Shown here one piece after another: positions 35,501 through 46,381 of a stretch of DNA of 64,000 nt (within the stretch, counting starts at the first letter, position 1; every line of letters begins with the position of its first letter). Position numbers and translations under genes: made by a program. Location of the stretch: the NCBI RefSeq assembly GCF_963676685.1, contig NC_092346.1:30145133-30209132 (forward strand), read 5' to 3'. The DNA is from Mytilus edulis (lineage: Eukaryota > Mollusca > Bivalvia > Mytilida > Mytilidae). Under the pieces are notes generated by a model. The model saw only the letters and a list, made by a program, of their open reading frames with translations, ran no database searches and was not told where the DNA came from.

Positions 35501-38500
35501 ATTATGGTTATGTCATTGCTTTGATATTTCAATTCGTATGATAATGAACATTCAGATAAATATATTTGTGTTTCGAGCCTCATAAAAAATAAAATCACAA
35601 AAATTATGAACTCCGAGGAAAATTAAAAAAGGAACCCCGATCAAATGACAAAATCAAAAGCTACAACACATTAAACGAATGGTTAACAACTATCAAATCC
35701 CTTACTTGGTACATGAATTTTCTTCTGTAGAAAATGATTAAATAAACCTGGTTTTAAAGCTAGCTAAACCTCTCACTTGTATAATAACTTTTTATGATTT
35801 TTAATTAAATTCATGGAAAGAGTTCCATATGGATAAAAGATTTAGATATAAAGATGAAATATTGACATTTCTTTATTTCAGAAAGAAATTTTACAAAGCT
35901 TGTGAAGTTATTCATGAACATTCATCTAAAATAATATCTGACAGAAAACAGCTGTTACGAACTGAGGAAAAGGGCAGTAGAAATACAGACTTCTTGGATA
36001 TTCTTATTAATTCGAGGGTAAGATTGATTTAGACGCTAGGGTCAGGTGAGGTATCATGTGTATAGATTTCAAAGTCGATTTTTTTTTATAAAATACTGTT
36101 AAAAACAGGTTCAAATTCAAACGAATGTTGAAATCTCACATAAGTAGACTTAATTTAAACATTTAATTAAATTATAAAAGAAAAAGGAGAAAACAGGCAT
36201 AACTTGAATATATATGTGCTCGTGTACATGCAGACGTTTTTGGTACCAATAACGAGTTATCCTGGAATTTTGTGTTCTTCATTGTTTTAATTGTTTCGAA
36301 TTTCCAATATTTTATTCCACACACGAAAACTTATTTGTAGAAATGCGTATACATAGCTTCAAATTAATTTGGGTGTCTTGCTGCCCTTGCACATCTATGT
36401 TTTTTGTTATCATTGTTGTTTGTTTGTTCGTTGGTTTGTTTTGTTAATGTTTTTTGTTATTTTTTGTTATTTTTTTGCTATCTGGTTCTTATGTTATCGC
36501 TAATGTTTGTGTGCTAGACTTATTTCCTAAAATCTGGCACTAATTATATGTTACCGTGCGTTAAAAGGTGAATATACTCCAGCGCATCTTCGTCACAAAT
36601 GAGTTCTATATAACATCGTTGTCTTGGGATTTAGCATTTTGAAATGGACGTTCTTCTACCGTACTTTTCAGCTTAAAGTGAATTTCCAAAATCATGCTTC
36701 TCTAGATTTTCGTTTTTATTAGCATTTCACGATTTGATAATAAAAGTTGAGTGATTGAATGTTTATTACTATTCTAACTTTATTATAAAGTAAGCACGAT
36801 TTTGTTTATACAGGATGAGGATGGGAATGGAATGTCTGATACAGAAATACAAGATGAAGTAGATACCTTTATGTTTGAGGGTCACGACTCTACTGCTAGT
36901 ACTTTGTCATGGTGTCTTTACAACCTGGCTAAACATCCAGAATATCAAGAAAGATGCAGAGAAGAAGTCAAAGAAAAATGGGGAAATAAAGATGAAATTA
37001 CATGGTAAATTGTGTTCAATGTCTACATCTCTGAACAGATGAAATTGACAAACATTTTGACGGAAACCACTAATTAGTTGGGTTAGAAATTATTAAGGCG
37101 CTTTATAAAGTAACTGTTTCTTTTTGTTATTGAAATGTGCCCATTCCTTTAAATAGGGACTCTGTCCTATTTAGATCGACTAATGCTTGCGTCAGACTAT
37201 CCCGAGTTGACTCCACATGGAAACACGATGAACAAAATGTTCAAATTCGAATGTGTTATAAGGTCATTTGTGAGCGAACTCTCAAGCCATTGCATGGCCA
37301 CCGGTTGAGCTACTCAGTTTCTCAGACTCAGGCAACAACTTCATAAGCGATAGCAAAATCTTTGGCATTAAAAAAAATGTCGAGTTACCTTACGAAGGTA
37401 CATTTTCGTTGAATTCGTTTGTCCATTTATCCCTTCGTAAGTGTATGTGGTTCGTGTGCCATTGCTTGACCATCTGTAAGCATCGAACTTGTTTCGTCTA
37501 TTGATTGGTAATTGACCAGATTTAGGGCCAAAAGTTGCCAAATATCCTTGCGAATATCCCATCGTAAAGCCATCGTTTGTGCAGTTTGTGTGCCATTGCC
37601 TGACATTCTGTGGGCATCGAATTTTCTTCAGATATTGATTATATAGCAATTGACCATGCTTGGACCAACTTCGCGCGAATTTAAACATTTCATATTCGTA
37701 CGGCTATATGGTGTCAATTTGAGGATATCGCCTGCATTAGGAATAATACTTCACGAAAAACAACTGAAATCAATCATGTGCATGTCTCTTTTCTTAATAC
37801 GAGTTTAACTAGTCAATTTTAGTTTAATTTTATCTAGTAGAAAAGAAAGGTTATGGCCTATCAATTCGAGATACAAAAATTACAACATGCATCAATATAT
37901 ATGTAGTTGTTTAAATAGTTTCTATCTGTGTACTGTTCAGAGATAGAAACTATTTTAACAATATGACATTAACCAGTGATTTTTTTTCTAATGTAGGGAA
38001 GACATTAACAAACTGGAGTACACTTTGATGTGTGTGAAGGAAAGTATGAGAATGTTTGCACCAGTACCGAATATATCTCGCTGTACAGAGAAAGATATAC
38101 TGTTACCCGATGGTCGACTGATTCCAGCAGGTAATTATTTTAAGTTTCCCACAATTGTTAAGCTTGGTTCAGGAGTTTTTCTAGTACTTTGTGTAACACT
38201 TCGACTTATTTATATACTGGATAAAAATATAAAGCACGATCAAATGAATTTCGTATTATAAGATGCAATTACTGTCATTTCATATCTTTCTTTTGACATG
38301 TGTAAATACAAATTTGACTTGACCTTTATGTATTGCCCCAAGATTTTTATTTTCTTTTATTTTAGGGGTTCGGATGGGAGTATCCATATATGCTCTTCAA
38401 AGAAACCCGGATGTTTGGAAAGATCCAGAGGTATAAGTTATATTATAGTTGGATTTTTAAAATTATTTTAACTTTATAAATTGACAACTTATTTTCTTCT

Positions 38501-40469
38501 TCAAATATTCACATTCTTAATTCACTCACACATGTCATTACTAAAATATCACTACAATTATACCTAAAGTTGTCTTTTATCATTTCAGATATATGACCCT
38601 TCTAGATTTTCATCAGAAAATAAAGTTTCAGCATTACAATTTATGGCATTTTCAATGGGACCAAGGTAAGGATCAGTTAATTATCTCTGGTCTTCATTGG
38701 GTCACGTGCACTTTTGAGTCAACAGTTTCCTTTAAAAACAGAAAATATAGAAATCAATATTTAGAATAGATTGTCGCTGGAAAATGACACCACGCTACAG
38801 TACATGCATGCTATTTAACTGTTTGTGGGGAAGCGTTTGATGCATATGAAATAAATCGGACCGAAATCCGTTGGTGTATCATTGAAATAGATTTCTGGTC
38901 TAGTAGACACTGTGACCGACCGTGCAAGGGCTATTATAGCCAGTCAAGGTCGTTAAAAACTTCCATCGTCGAGACATTGTGTTTAAAGGTATGAAAATGC
39001 ATAAATTGATAACCTTCTCTGATATGTAATATTGATATCAATTCAATTAAGGAATTTGTTTTGTTTTTAATGTATTGTCATCTTCACATGCATTTTATAT
39101 TGGCTGCTGGAGTTTCAAACAAGAATAAACTTTCTTTAATTGTTTTTGTCGAGCCTTCGACTTTAGTCGAAAAAGCAAGACAAAGCGATCCTCTGTCGGC
39201 GTCGTCGTTGGCGGCGGCGGCGTCCACAAATATTCAGTCTGTGGTTAAAGTTTTTGAAATTTTAATAACTTTCTTTAGCTATCCTGGATTTCTACCAAAC
39301 TTTGAAAAAAAAAAGCTTGTTTATGATCATAAGATAGCATCCAGAAGTAATTTTTGTTCAAATAAAATTCCATTTTTTCTGCATTTTACTTATAAATGGA
39401 CTTAGTTTTTCTGCCAGGAAACATTACTTTCAATCTGTGGTTCAAGTTTTTAAAATTTTAATAACTTTCTAAAACTATCCTGGATTTGTACCAAACTTGG
39501 ACAGAGGCTTGTTTATGATTATAAGAATTTTAAAATATTATTCAGCAGTAAATTTTGTAAAAAAAAAAGCACATTTTTTTCCGTATTTTACCTATAATTG
39601 GACTTAGTTTTTCTGCCAGGAAACAATACATTCACTCTGAGGTTAAAGTTTTTAAATTTTGATAACTTTCTTTTACTATCCTGGATTTGTACCAAACTTG
39701 GACAGAAGCTTGTTTATGATCAAAAGCTATCCTGGATTTGTACCAAACTTGGACAGAAGCTTGTTTATGATCAAAAGCTAGTATCTAGAAGGAAATTTTG
39801 TTAAAATTTTGTACCTGTTTATCTGTATTTTACTTATAAATGGACTTAGTTTTTCTTCCAGATAACATACAGTCTGCAGTAAAAGTTTTTAAAACATTTA
39901 TTAGATTCATAAACTATCCTGGATTTTTACCAAACTTGGACAGAAGCTTCCTACAATCAAAAAATCGTATCAAGAGGAATATTTTTATTGATTTTTTCCT
40001 CAATTTTGTTGAGTCTGCAATTAACAGCAAAAGTAGTCGAGACACTGGGTTACGCGAAACCCTTACGAATTTTTTATATATATTACTAGAATGTTTTTGT
40101 TTATTTCAGACAAAACAAAGTATTTTACACACGACTGCAACATCATAACAAAAAAACAACAACAATAAAAACAATGCATTAAACAGTATGTTCGGAATTT
40201 CAGATAAACATTCACCTCAAATGTCTTTTTTTCTTTCTTTTGTCATCTCATTGAAGTTTACTCTAGGTCAACTTTTGTTTACACTTTATATGATTTATTT
40301 CAGAAACTGTATTGGAATGCAGTTTGCATTAACTCAGATAAAAGTAATTATTCCAATGATTGTCCGTAATTTCCACTTGGATTTGGATCCTGAGCGACCA
40401 GCAGAACCTGAGAGTATGTTGATATTAAGGAGCAAGAATGGCTTGTATCTAAAGGCGACACCAATATAA
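29584..40469 (+). CDS. Cytochrome P450, CYP4-type (12 exons, 492 aa)
   Basis: Exons are 29584-29748, 31314-31458, 31927-31971, 32549-32676, 33787-33902, 34914-35024, 35882-36017, 36814-37004, 37997-38130, 38366-38430, 38589-38665 and 40304-40469. All borders are GT/AG and phases join without a break. It is a haem monooxygenase, expected in the ER membrane. Visible parts: N-terminal membrane anchor (about 4-25), FPGPAPHW hinge, KWDRNRR (C-helix WxxxR), I-helix FMFEGHDST (E304, T309), KESMR (E361, R364), DPSRF (415-419) and haem loop FSMGPRNCIG with C440. The [11 protein letters not shown] stretch is the CYP4 signature; its Glu is the residue that can bind haem covalently in CYP4 enzymes. Fatty-acid or xenobiotic hydroxylation is likely; the substrate is unknown. 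The gene looks intact. Confidence 0.93.
30855..31214 (+). repeat. GCGTCACTGAT / GACGAAACGCG family, long copy
   Basis: CACTGGGTCGATGCCACTGC...GGACGTTTCGTCCCCGAGGG starts it, and GAGCGTCACTGATGAGTCTT...GACGAAACGCGCGTCTGG ends it. A reverse copy with internal losses is at 48927-49205. A 112-codon minus-strand frame inside is repeat-derived. Intron 1 of the P450. Confidence 0.85.
32330..32540 (+). repeat. GTGAGAGGTTTAGCT family, copy 1
   Basis: AGTGAGAGGTTTAGCTGGCT, ATAAAACCAGATTTAACC, GGAATATGACAGTTGTTGTCC and ATTCGTTTGGTGTGTTTGAG occur in order. It lies in intron 3 of the P450, ending just before exon 4. Relatives lie at 35590 (reverse) and 58877. Confidence 0.85.
32775..33105 (+). repeat. 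GTGGTATGAGTGCC family, long copy
   Basis: GAAGACGTGGTATGAGTATC, AGTAAACCATTATTGGTCAA, GAGCCTTGGCTCACACCGAA, CAAGCTATAAAGGGCC and ACTTAGGACAGGTACAAAC in order. Near full length. Intron 4 of the P450. Confidence 0.9.
35056..35311. mobile_element. 256-bp MITE with ~50-base arms (AGCTTGCTTGC)
   Basis: CGATTGCATTGAGTGTGTAT...GGTTAGCTTGCTTGCT on the left is mirrored by AGCAAGCAAGCTAACC...TACACACTCAATGTAATCGG on the right. It lies 31 bases after P450 exon 6. Related AGCTTGCTTGC stretches occur at 16640, 16799 and 44407. Confidence 0.85.
35590..35790 (-). repeat. GTGAGAGGTTTAGCT family, reverse copy
   Basis: The reverse complement of the family: CTCGGAGTTCATAATTTTTG side at left, CCTGGTTTTAAAGCTAGCTA and ACCTCTCACTTGTA at right. 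Intron 6 of the P450, ending about 90 bases before exon 7. Confidence 0.8.
37440..37665. repeat. Two diverged ~130-bp direct copies
   Basis: GTTCGTGTGCCATTGCTTGA (37450) and GTTTGTGTGCCATTGCCTGA (37582) start two related blocks that both contain CATCGAA, TATTGATT and AATTGACCA. A 106-codon minus-strand frame spans both and may be a relic of a repeat-containing coding sequence, but nothing supports a gene. Intron 8 of the P450. Confidence 0.6.
39140..40035 (+). mobile_element. Helentron/DINE-like element with ~200-bp core units
   Basis: It opens with TTTTTGTCGAGCC and a TTCGACTTTAGTCGAA hairpin (39156-39171). A GCGTCGTCGTTGGCGGCGGC microsatellite (39199-39226) follows, then about four units marked by CTATCCTGGATTTGTACCAA (39283, 39474, 39676, 39914) and ATTTTACTTATAAATGGACT. 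In addition a perfect 51-base unit is doubled at 39676-39726 and 39727-39777. It is the same layout as the elements at 12449, 14963 and 20590. Last intron of the P450. Confidence 0.8.
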
Positions 40470-40596
40470 ATCTTGGTTAAGACAAGAGCGTCTTTGATAC
40501 TGGATAACTGTTTGCCAAGTTCATGATCAAGCCGAGAGAAGAATGGAATAGAAAGTAGAAACTAGTAGATACCATCATCACTGGAACTTGTTCATT

Positions 40597-40643
40597 AATA
40601 AATATATTGAATTTGTAACGTTTACGTTTACTTTATCAATAAA
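40597..40643 (+). terminator. Two poly(A) signals of the P450 gene
   Basis: AATAAA at 40597-40602 and again at 40638-40643, 128-169 bases after the P450 stop codon. Confidence 0.65.
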
Positions 40644-40799
40644 ACCAGTTAAGATACATATGCAGATGCACTGCTATTTGTGAGTAAAAAGAAAATAGTG
40701 TGCCTGTCCCAAGTCTGGAACCTTAAGCCTTTGTTAGCTTTCAAATTGTGCTTTTTGTTGTTGTTTTTTTTTATCATTTAAATTTTTTGGGGTTGAATG

Positions 40800-40970
40800 A
40801 GGCTGAACTAGTATACATTATTATCAAGGAGCCAGCTGAAGACATGCTCCGGTTGTGGGATGATGCATTTAAGACCAATTGGGGGCCTTTGGTTGCTTTC
40901 TGCTCTTTGGTTTGGTTGATGTCTCTTTTGACATATTTCCCGTTTCCATTCTTATGTCTTTTGTATGGGT
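40800..40970 (+). repeat. GGTTGTTGTCTCTTTG family, copy 2
   Basis: GAGCCAGCTGAAGACATGCT, GGGGGCCTTTGGTTGCTTTC, TTTGGTTGATGTCTCTTTTG and CCCGTTTCCATTCTTATG follow the family order. A 74-codon frame across it is not a gene. Confidence 0.8.
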
Positions 40971-42539
40971 GAAGACAATATTGGATAATGGGTCTTAAAA
41001 TAACAAGATGGAGACATTGATGTACAGTTTATTATCAGTGGTATGAAATGTCCATTCTAATCGGGTTTTTTTTAGCCATAGCATTCGAAACGAAATAATT
41101 ATATTTATGAAATTTTTTTTGTGAATGTTACAGCAATTATTCAGGATGTCGTAGTCCTAAAAAAAGAATAAAAATTGCAATTGAATTTACCCCCAAAGAG
41201 CATACTAGTATCTTTCAGTTTACAATAAAATAGTATGTAAATGCAACTAAGTACGTACGAAAAAGTACTAACAAAAGTACCAAACCCCAAAGTATATAAA
41301 AAAGGGGTCGTCCATAATAAACATATCAAAACTAAATGCTAGACTACATCAACCAATAGAACAAATGAGAACAGTCGTCATTTTCTTGACTTGATGAGGG
41401 CATTTCCGAAGAAACAATGGGTAAAACCTGGTTTTATAGCTAGCTTAACATCCAACTTGTATGTTAGCTGTTTCAAAGTTACTCAAAAGTCAAATTGACA
41501 TATGTTTATGAGCAACCTAAACAGTCATAATAAGTTTATGTGACAAAACAACAAAGACCTCTATAGATGTCAACATGCGGTTTCCAACAGCAAACAAGTG
41601 ACATCATGTACGGTACGGTACGTCAAGCTTTATTTGAAAAGACCGGAGAGGTCGTTCAAATTTAGTTTAAATATATATTATTCTGACAATAAAGCACAGT
41701 CAATTATACTTATACAATCCATCGTTTAATGTTGTGAAATTGAAGAGGTACAAGATGTTGAAACTCAGAAAGTTACTCAAAATTAATTTTGATTGGTTAT
41801 TGCTTTACGCCGCATCAGCACAAAAAGGATTTATCGCGGCCATTACATTTTTTAAGATAAACATCCTACTCATAAATATTATGAAGCCTGTCATCAACAA
41901 TATGTGTTCTTTTTTGGAAAACGGACATTACAAATTATAAATAGCAATCTTACGTCGCCATACACTTGAAGGGGTCAAGAGGTGAATTGACAAAAACTGT
42001 TAATACAAGTAGATATGAACATCATGTTATCTGATGAAAGGTGGATACTGATAGCAATATTACCTTAGGTATATAATATAGGTACACAAAGCAAACACTT
42101 TTTACGAAAACTAAGATAAAACAGGCAGGATTAAATGTGTACTCAACTATCATGATGACCCTTTTGACTGGCGGGTATCAGAACATCTGGTGAATCCAGA
42201 GTATGAAAAAATTGACGAGAGACAACCATCAACACTGAGTAAAATATATACGTTGGAAGTTGTTCGTCAAACACAACAACTTGAAGCTCAGTGTCAGACG
42301 GTAATACTGTAACAACACCCAATATTAAGTTATAAAAGTTCCCGGTATGACAACATGCGAGACAAGATAACAGAGAAAAATCAACGGCATGATTTTTTGA
42401 TGAAAATAACAAATGACAAACAAATATGACAGACAGTAACCAACAGAAACCATTGAATTGGGACAGCTGAGGAAAATAAATATTGTAGATGTTCAGCATA
42501 CTTGTGAGTTCTGTACCCCTAACCATTGATAGTAACATA

Positions 42540-42690
42540 ACTTGTTCTCATCACTTGGTGTCCGTCAGCGCCCGTCGTCCTTCGTCATCGTTCGTTAACT
42601 TTTACAAAATCTTCTCCTCTAAACTATTTGTTTAAATTTAACCAAACTTCGCCACAATTATCACTAGGGTATCTGAACACATCGCCATCC
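42540..42690 (-). repeat. 3' end of the 12449-type element, reverse
   Basis: GTTCTCATCACTTGGTGTCC, CGTCGTCCTTCGTCATCGTT and AAATCTTCTCCTCTAAACTA are the reverse of the microsatellite and AGAGGAGAAGAT end seen at 14205-14265. The terminal hairpin is lost. Confidence 0.75.
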
Positions 42691-43194
42691 CCAAAACACA
42701 ATTTGTCATGAATTCTATTCTTGTCTATAATAATGTGTGTTCTTTGTTTTATATGCGGCAGCACACAGACCAAGGTGATCGACACAGGCTCTTTTTGCCT
42801 TGTTGTCTCTAGACAGGGATGTGTGTTATTCTTATATTCTTTTTTTTAAAACTTTTACTAGTAAACAAATAATGGATTTTTTTTAGCCTTGGTGTAATTG
42901 TGAGCCGGTACTATAAATATTGAACTTAAAAATGAAGATGACTTTTTAAAAAATTTCCTGTTCTTTGTACAAGCACAAACAGTTACGGTTCAATCGGTCA
43001 TCGAGCGCAATACGGACATATACAAACAAGTTAGTTTGACCTGATGAAATCTCTCACATTTTCACCTCGATCTTTATTTTACAATGTTAAAAGTACGCTG
43101 AATTTAACATCATAAACTCATTAACTTGACATAGAACGGAGTCTGTGCGCTGTGTGTTCACTTTGTGAACCCATTTCGTCCTTGCTGTCAAAAA

Positions 43195-43305
43195 AAGCTT
43201 GTTTATCTGACCTTTTCACATACAGCTTGTTTATGGCCTTTTCACATTCAGATTGTTTATCTGACCTTTTCAGATACAGCTTGCTTGTTTGACCTTTGCA
43301 TGTAA
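43195..43305. repeat. ~28-bp tandem repeat
   Basis: AGCTTGTTTATCTGACCTTT, AGCTTGTTTATGGCCTTTTC, AGATTGTTTATCTGACCTTT and AGCTTGCTTGTTTGACCTTT follow one another at 26-28-base spacing. Confidence 0.85.
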
Positions 43306-44239
43306 GTTCAGGCGATGGTATTATTCTTATTCTGATTTATTAATCGTCCAGTGGCAAATTTTTCATGCATTTTCAGTACAAATTAAACAAAAATCAAGTA
43401 AAGAGGGTATGTATACAGATTGAGTCGATGGAGATGGAGACTTCCACTGAGAAATAGTATATGTTCAGAACTTTATCTTTCAACAGGCTTTTACTTTAGT
43501 ACACGTAACTCCACCCTCCACTTGCAAATCAGATACAAAAATTATGGTACGTTTAAGAATACAACAAATAATACATGTTCGCTACTCTGTTTGAAATAAG
43601 CTTTTTAAAAGACTGTAATAAATTGGAACTATATAAATAATGGAACGAAAAAAAGCAAAACAATGATGTGTCCGTAATCTTGTTTTCGAGATATAAGCCA
43701 TTACAAAATTTGCATTTGGCGGGAAGTGATTCTCTGTTGGATTTTGCATAATTAAACATTTGCACCTGTATTACAAAAACTTTGAAAAATAACAAGGATT
43801 TTTTAAGATTTAAGAAATAAATTTGATCATTAATAAATTATAAAAAAAAAAATATTAAAGAAGGGGTTATAGTGGGCATTTTTTTCTAAATGGCATATTA
43901 CAAGAATAAAGCCAGAGCGTTCCGAATATATAACAAAATTCAATAACAAGAGAACTGAACATTCTTTTAAAGCATTGTTCAGTTTAGGGTGCATTACGTT
44001 GCAATTGTAGAAAACATTGCATTTTTTAATCACTAACACTGGCCGTTGCTTGTAATGAATATTAGTATTGGTTTTTCAAAAGTCAATAAATTCACACATT
44101 TGTCATATGAAAAAAACTGTACTCTTATAATATACATTTTATTACAACAAAAGCTGAACAGTTTAGGGAAATAACGGAAGTAACACCTATACAAAAAGTT
44201 ATTCAGATTCCTCCTCTTTGTGCATTACAGAAAATGCCC

Positions 44240-44383
44240 AGGGGCGGATCCAGCCATTTTAAAAAGGGGGTTCCCAACCCAGGACAAAAGGGGAGTTCCA
44301 ACTATATGTCTCCATTCAAATGCATTGATCGTTCAAAAAAGGGGTGTCCACCTCCCGGAACCCTCCCCCTGGATCTGCCACTT
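44240..44383. mobile_element. GGCGGATCC MITE, copy 2
   Basis: GGGGCGGATCCAGCCATTTT starts it and CTGGATCTGCCACT ends it, with CCAACTATATGTCTCCATTC and AATGCATTGATCG inside, as at 28726. Confidence 0.9.
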
Positions 44384-45039
44384 ATGCATTGGGTAATATC
44401 TTTTGCTAGCTTGCTTCCTATAGCTAGGTATATTACCGTTCTTTGATAGTAGACTAGTATGACATATAACCAATATATCTGTCTGTACGTTCCAAAAAGG
44501 AGAGCAGTACACATACATGTACACACACACGTGAAAGACCACGCAATTACCTGACGAACCTTTTATCAACTGTTCTATTGTTAGTATCTCTATATGAAGG
44601 TCTCCACCTATGTGAACTAACATATAAGTAACCAAAGTCACGTATGTATCAAATATTGGTCAGTTGTGTAACTGATAAGGGAAAGGTTATAAAATTACGG
44701 TCAACTACATATGTCCTCTTTAATTGACCCGACTATCACTTGAAATATTTATTTTAGAATCATTGGAAGACGATAACGCCTCCGCCTTTCTTATTGTATT
44801 TCAAACATTTCTGCTTTGCTATAAAATCTTGCTGAAATTTTATATAGAAATATTTACAACATTTGAAATATCATTACATGCTTGCCCATATTTGCATTTT
44901 ATCATCAACTAACAGTATTAATTTTTTGTGTGTATATAATTTTATTATGCACTTCTACCACTGTGCTTTTGTCAGTTGTGTTCTAGGACCACATCCGGGA
45001 TTCAGGGTTGAAAATCTAAATATTCATTGGAAAATGAGA

Positions 45040-45310
45040 TCATGTTGGATAGGGGCAATACTTTTGCATTGCAAACACAGGCCACCTACGGACTCTTCAA
45101 AGAGTTGTGAATCAGTTGTTTCAAGGGTTAGACAACGTGCTAGCAGACAGTGATTTCGCTTTACTCCTCCCTATCCGTCCGGACGGGGCTGCGTATTTAT
45201 GCATCTACAGCCAAACCGGAACTGCAGTTTTACTGCCGGATGTGATAAATTTCCCTTCTTCTGTCGAACCTTCTAAGCCAAGGGTGAAAAATTATCGATT
45301 AACTTGCAAG
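45040..45310 (+). other. Possible exon or gene fragment, unrecognised
   Basis: One frame stays open from about 45060 to 45346 and reads TGHLRTLQRVVNQL, then GLDNVLADSDFALLLPIRPD, then AAYLCIYSQTG. It has balanced residues, and the sequence is GC-richer than its AT-rich neighbours, as exons here are. I do not recognise the family. No start codon or partner exon is evident, so it may be an orphan exon or a relic. Confidence 0.3.
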
Positions 45311-45346
45311 ACATTTTATATTTCCAACATATTATTCGTCTTTTAA

Positions 45347-46381
45347 TTGAAAGACTTTTAAAATGAATCATCTTCAAACGGCAGGACAAGTGCAGGTGTA
45401 TTTTGAACACAACACGAACATCAATCAGGTAATATGGCGACCTAATGTTTGGCAAGTCAGATAGATAAAAATCAAGAATTAAAAACAAAAAGAAAAGAAT
45501 TAAAACTGCCAAAACCGTTTTAAGTCAATTGTGTCTAAAATACTTGTTTTTATTAGTTTAAGTTCATATGCATCATTTAAATGTTATCGGTATTGAAGTA
45601 CTGGTGGCTGGATGTTTGTCATCCCTAATGACCTGTTAATGCACCAGCAGTAGAACCAACTGATCAGTGGTTGTGTATTACCTATTTATATGCGATGACA
45701 CGTTTTTCTGAAACATCCTTCATCAGCTAGGCTCGAGACCAAAAGTTTGGAAAGTCTTTATGAATCGTTTCTGAGCATTAGAAACAAAAGAGACGTTAAA
45801 TCTAAAATACATGCACTTGTGAGAAAAACCTCACACTTTCGATGGCATCATTTAGAACCACTTTCAACAATTATATGAAAAGAAAAAAAATTGCAAGGCA
45901 ACATTTCTTATCTTACTTAACTTGTTCACATTATTTATCAGGTCAATCTGCTCCCGAACTATTTCATTAATTAGCTAACATCTATAATTGATCGACGCTT
46001 TGAAGCAGTATTTGGAGATTGTACTTCAAGTTTTTAAAAAGTAAACCCTTCATTTATATAAAAAGACACCAATCCTTGAATCCATAAGCGGAAAAACAAT
46101 ACCTAACATAGAAAATTGTCCTACCTCGAATTAAAATTAAGCCAAACCAGTTGATTGAAAAAAATACATTTAATAATTCTATCAATTTTAAGAATACGCA
46201 AATGAGAACATTCAACTTCTAGTTTCTGTTTGCACAAGTGCTTTTTTCACTATAAAACATCCGAATCTTCGCTGGCCAGAGGTCACGATTCCAGCTGACT
46301 TAAACTCTTCAGTAACAGTCATTTTGATTTCAAAACTGAAAATAAAATGGCGTGTATTGTTTCAGACATTTTCATTGGTTT
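45347..46381. other. Non-coding stretch downstream of FMO gene 1
   Basis: I see nothing I can name. Confidence 0.45.

Larger units (their letters stand above)
40971..44239. other. Non-coding stretch with repeat fragments
   Basis: Between the P450 and the next element I see no gene. Recognisable pieces are AACCTGGTTTTATAGCTAGC near 41428 (reverse of the GTGAGAGGTTTAGCT family), a tandem repeat at 43195 and the element end at 42540. Confidence 0.5.

Noticed and set aside
37368-37688. 106-codon minus-strand frame in a P450 intron
   Set aside because: Two diverged direct repeats explain it; there is no start context, splice partner or known family.
42143-42538. 131-codon minus-strand frame with hydrophobic segments
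   Set aside because: No family motif, conserved partner exon or transcription signal; the length is possible by chance in this much AT-rich DNA.
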